Shown one piece after another: positions 44,015-44,155 of a stretch of DNA of 44,155 bases. Under the pieces are notes generated by a model. The model searched no databases, was not told the DNA's origin, and saw nothing but the letters and a program-made list of their open reading frames with translations. How positions within the stretch are numbered: the stretch's first letter is position 1; the number at the start of each line of letters is the position of its first letter. The stretch spans positions 1 to 44,155 of the forward strand of contig CAMCWB010000031.1 of assembly GCA_945882315.1 (NCBI GenBank), read 5' to 3'. Made by a program: the position numbers and the translations under genes. The stretch is from Bauldia litoralis (lineage in GTDB: Bacteria; Pseudomonadota; Alphaproteobacteria; Rhizobiales; Kaistiaceae).

Positions 44015-44155
44015 CCAGCCCGCACTGATCAGAACCGATGTGCCCAGTCACGCATTCCGATGGACATGATCTTCCAAGGTCGATCGATAAGGTTGTTCCA
44101 GGCGTCACAGCACAGGGCAACGATCTCGTCGTAGGTTTTGAACACACGGTTCGAC
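44015..44155 (-). mobile_element. IS630-family insertion sequence, inward-facing end (right copy, partial)
   Basis: Inverted copy of the left-edge element: 44012-44155 is the reverse complement of 4-147. The boundary is at 44015, beside TA at 44013-44014 within the htpG reading frame. The rest of the element lies outside the window. Confidence 0.85.
44029..44155 (-). CDS. IS630-family transposase, C-terminal fragment (right copy)
   Basis: The last 41 complete codons of a transposase, identical to the left-edge copy, ending MRDWAHRF at TGA 44031-44029. It runs off the right edge. Its 3' end faces into the window, as in the left copy, so the pair is inverted. Confidence 0.85.
   Translation of the reverse strand, partial: SNRVFKTYDEIVALCCDAWNNLIDRPWKIMSIGMRDWAHRF

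Overview
The window is chromosomal DNA from a high-G+C alphaproteobacterium, most likely of the Hyphomicrobiales (Rhizobiales). The evidence is the strong third-position G/C bias, the block order ffh-rpsP-rimM-trmD-rplS beside leuC/leuD, the dapF-mtaB-ftsY-yciB-DUF2585-ccm order, an alphaproteobacterial split between ccmABCDG and the rest of cytochrome c maturation, and protein families such as DUF2585/UPF0314 and DUF1223. Species cannot be named from the sequence.

Both ends are the same sequence in inverted orientation: about 145 bases holding the last 41-42 codons and terminal end of an IS630-family transposase gene, each abutting a TA dinucleotide. Both transposase 3' ends point inward. 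The right copy sits inside htpG and has removed its N-terminal ATPase domain. The left copy lies just past a DUF3052 gene. The segment is probably a contig or locus bounded by two IS copies.

Layout, left to right. 0.2-5.5 kb: DUF3052, a membrane acyltransferase with an SGNH domain plus a scrap of a second one, then sdhA-sdhD-sdhC (minus strand, no sdhB). 5.6-9.2 kb: leuB, two small membrane ORFs with a Fur-type box, a secreted protein, asd. 9.2-12.8 kb: a tripartite tricarboxylate transporter tctCBA bordered and interrupted by palindromic repeats. 12.9-16.2 kb: beta carbonic anhydrase, pyridoxal kinase, a CitE/HpcH-type lyase, leuD. 16.2-19 kb: a DUF6644/DUF6152 pair, a minimal metalloprotease pair, and two tandem small secreted Trp/Cys proteins under matching promoters. 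19-22.4 kb: leuC, a 51-codon ORF, a Tat-exported metallophosphoesterase, a periplasmic phosphodiester glycosidase. 22.7-26.7 kb: rplS-trmD-rimM-rpsP-ffh (minus). 26.8-30.6 kb: an exported TPR-like protein, a DUF3828-like secreted protein, exported MsrA and MsrB. 30.8-35.3 kb: dapF-mtaB-ftsY, yciB, DUF2585. 35.3-38.1 kb: ccmA-B-C-D-G (minus). 38.4-42.9 kb: acnA, DUF1223, two small ORFs. 42.9-44 kb: truncated htpG.

Most genes are core: TCA cycle (sdh, acnA), leucine and aspartate-family synthesis (leuB, leuC, leuD, asd, dapF), SRP targeting (ffh, ftsY), translation (rpsP, rplS, rimM, trmD, mtaB) and cytochrome c maturation. No phage, CRISPR, tRNA or rRNA gene was seen. The least explained parts are the DUF6152 protein whose predicted mature N-terminus is histidine, the two paralogous secreted proteins with a shared promoter architecture, the Fur box abutting a 39-aa membrane ORF, the hairpin-bearing ffh leader, and the IS-bounded ends.
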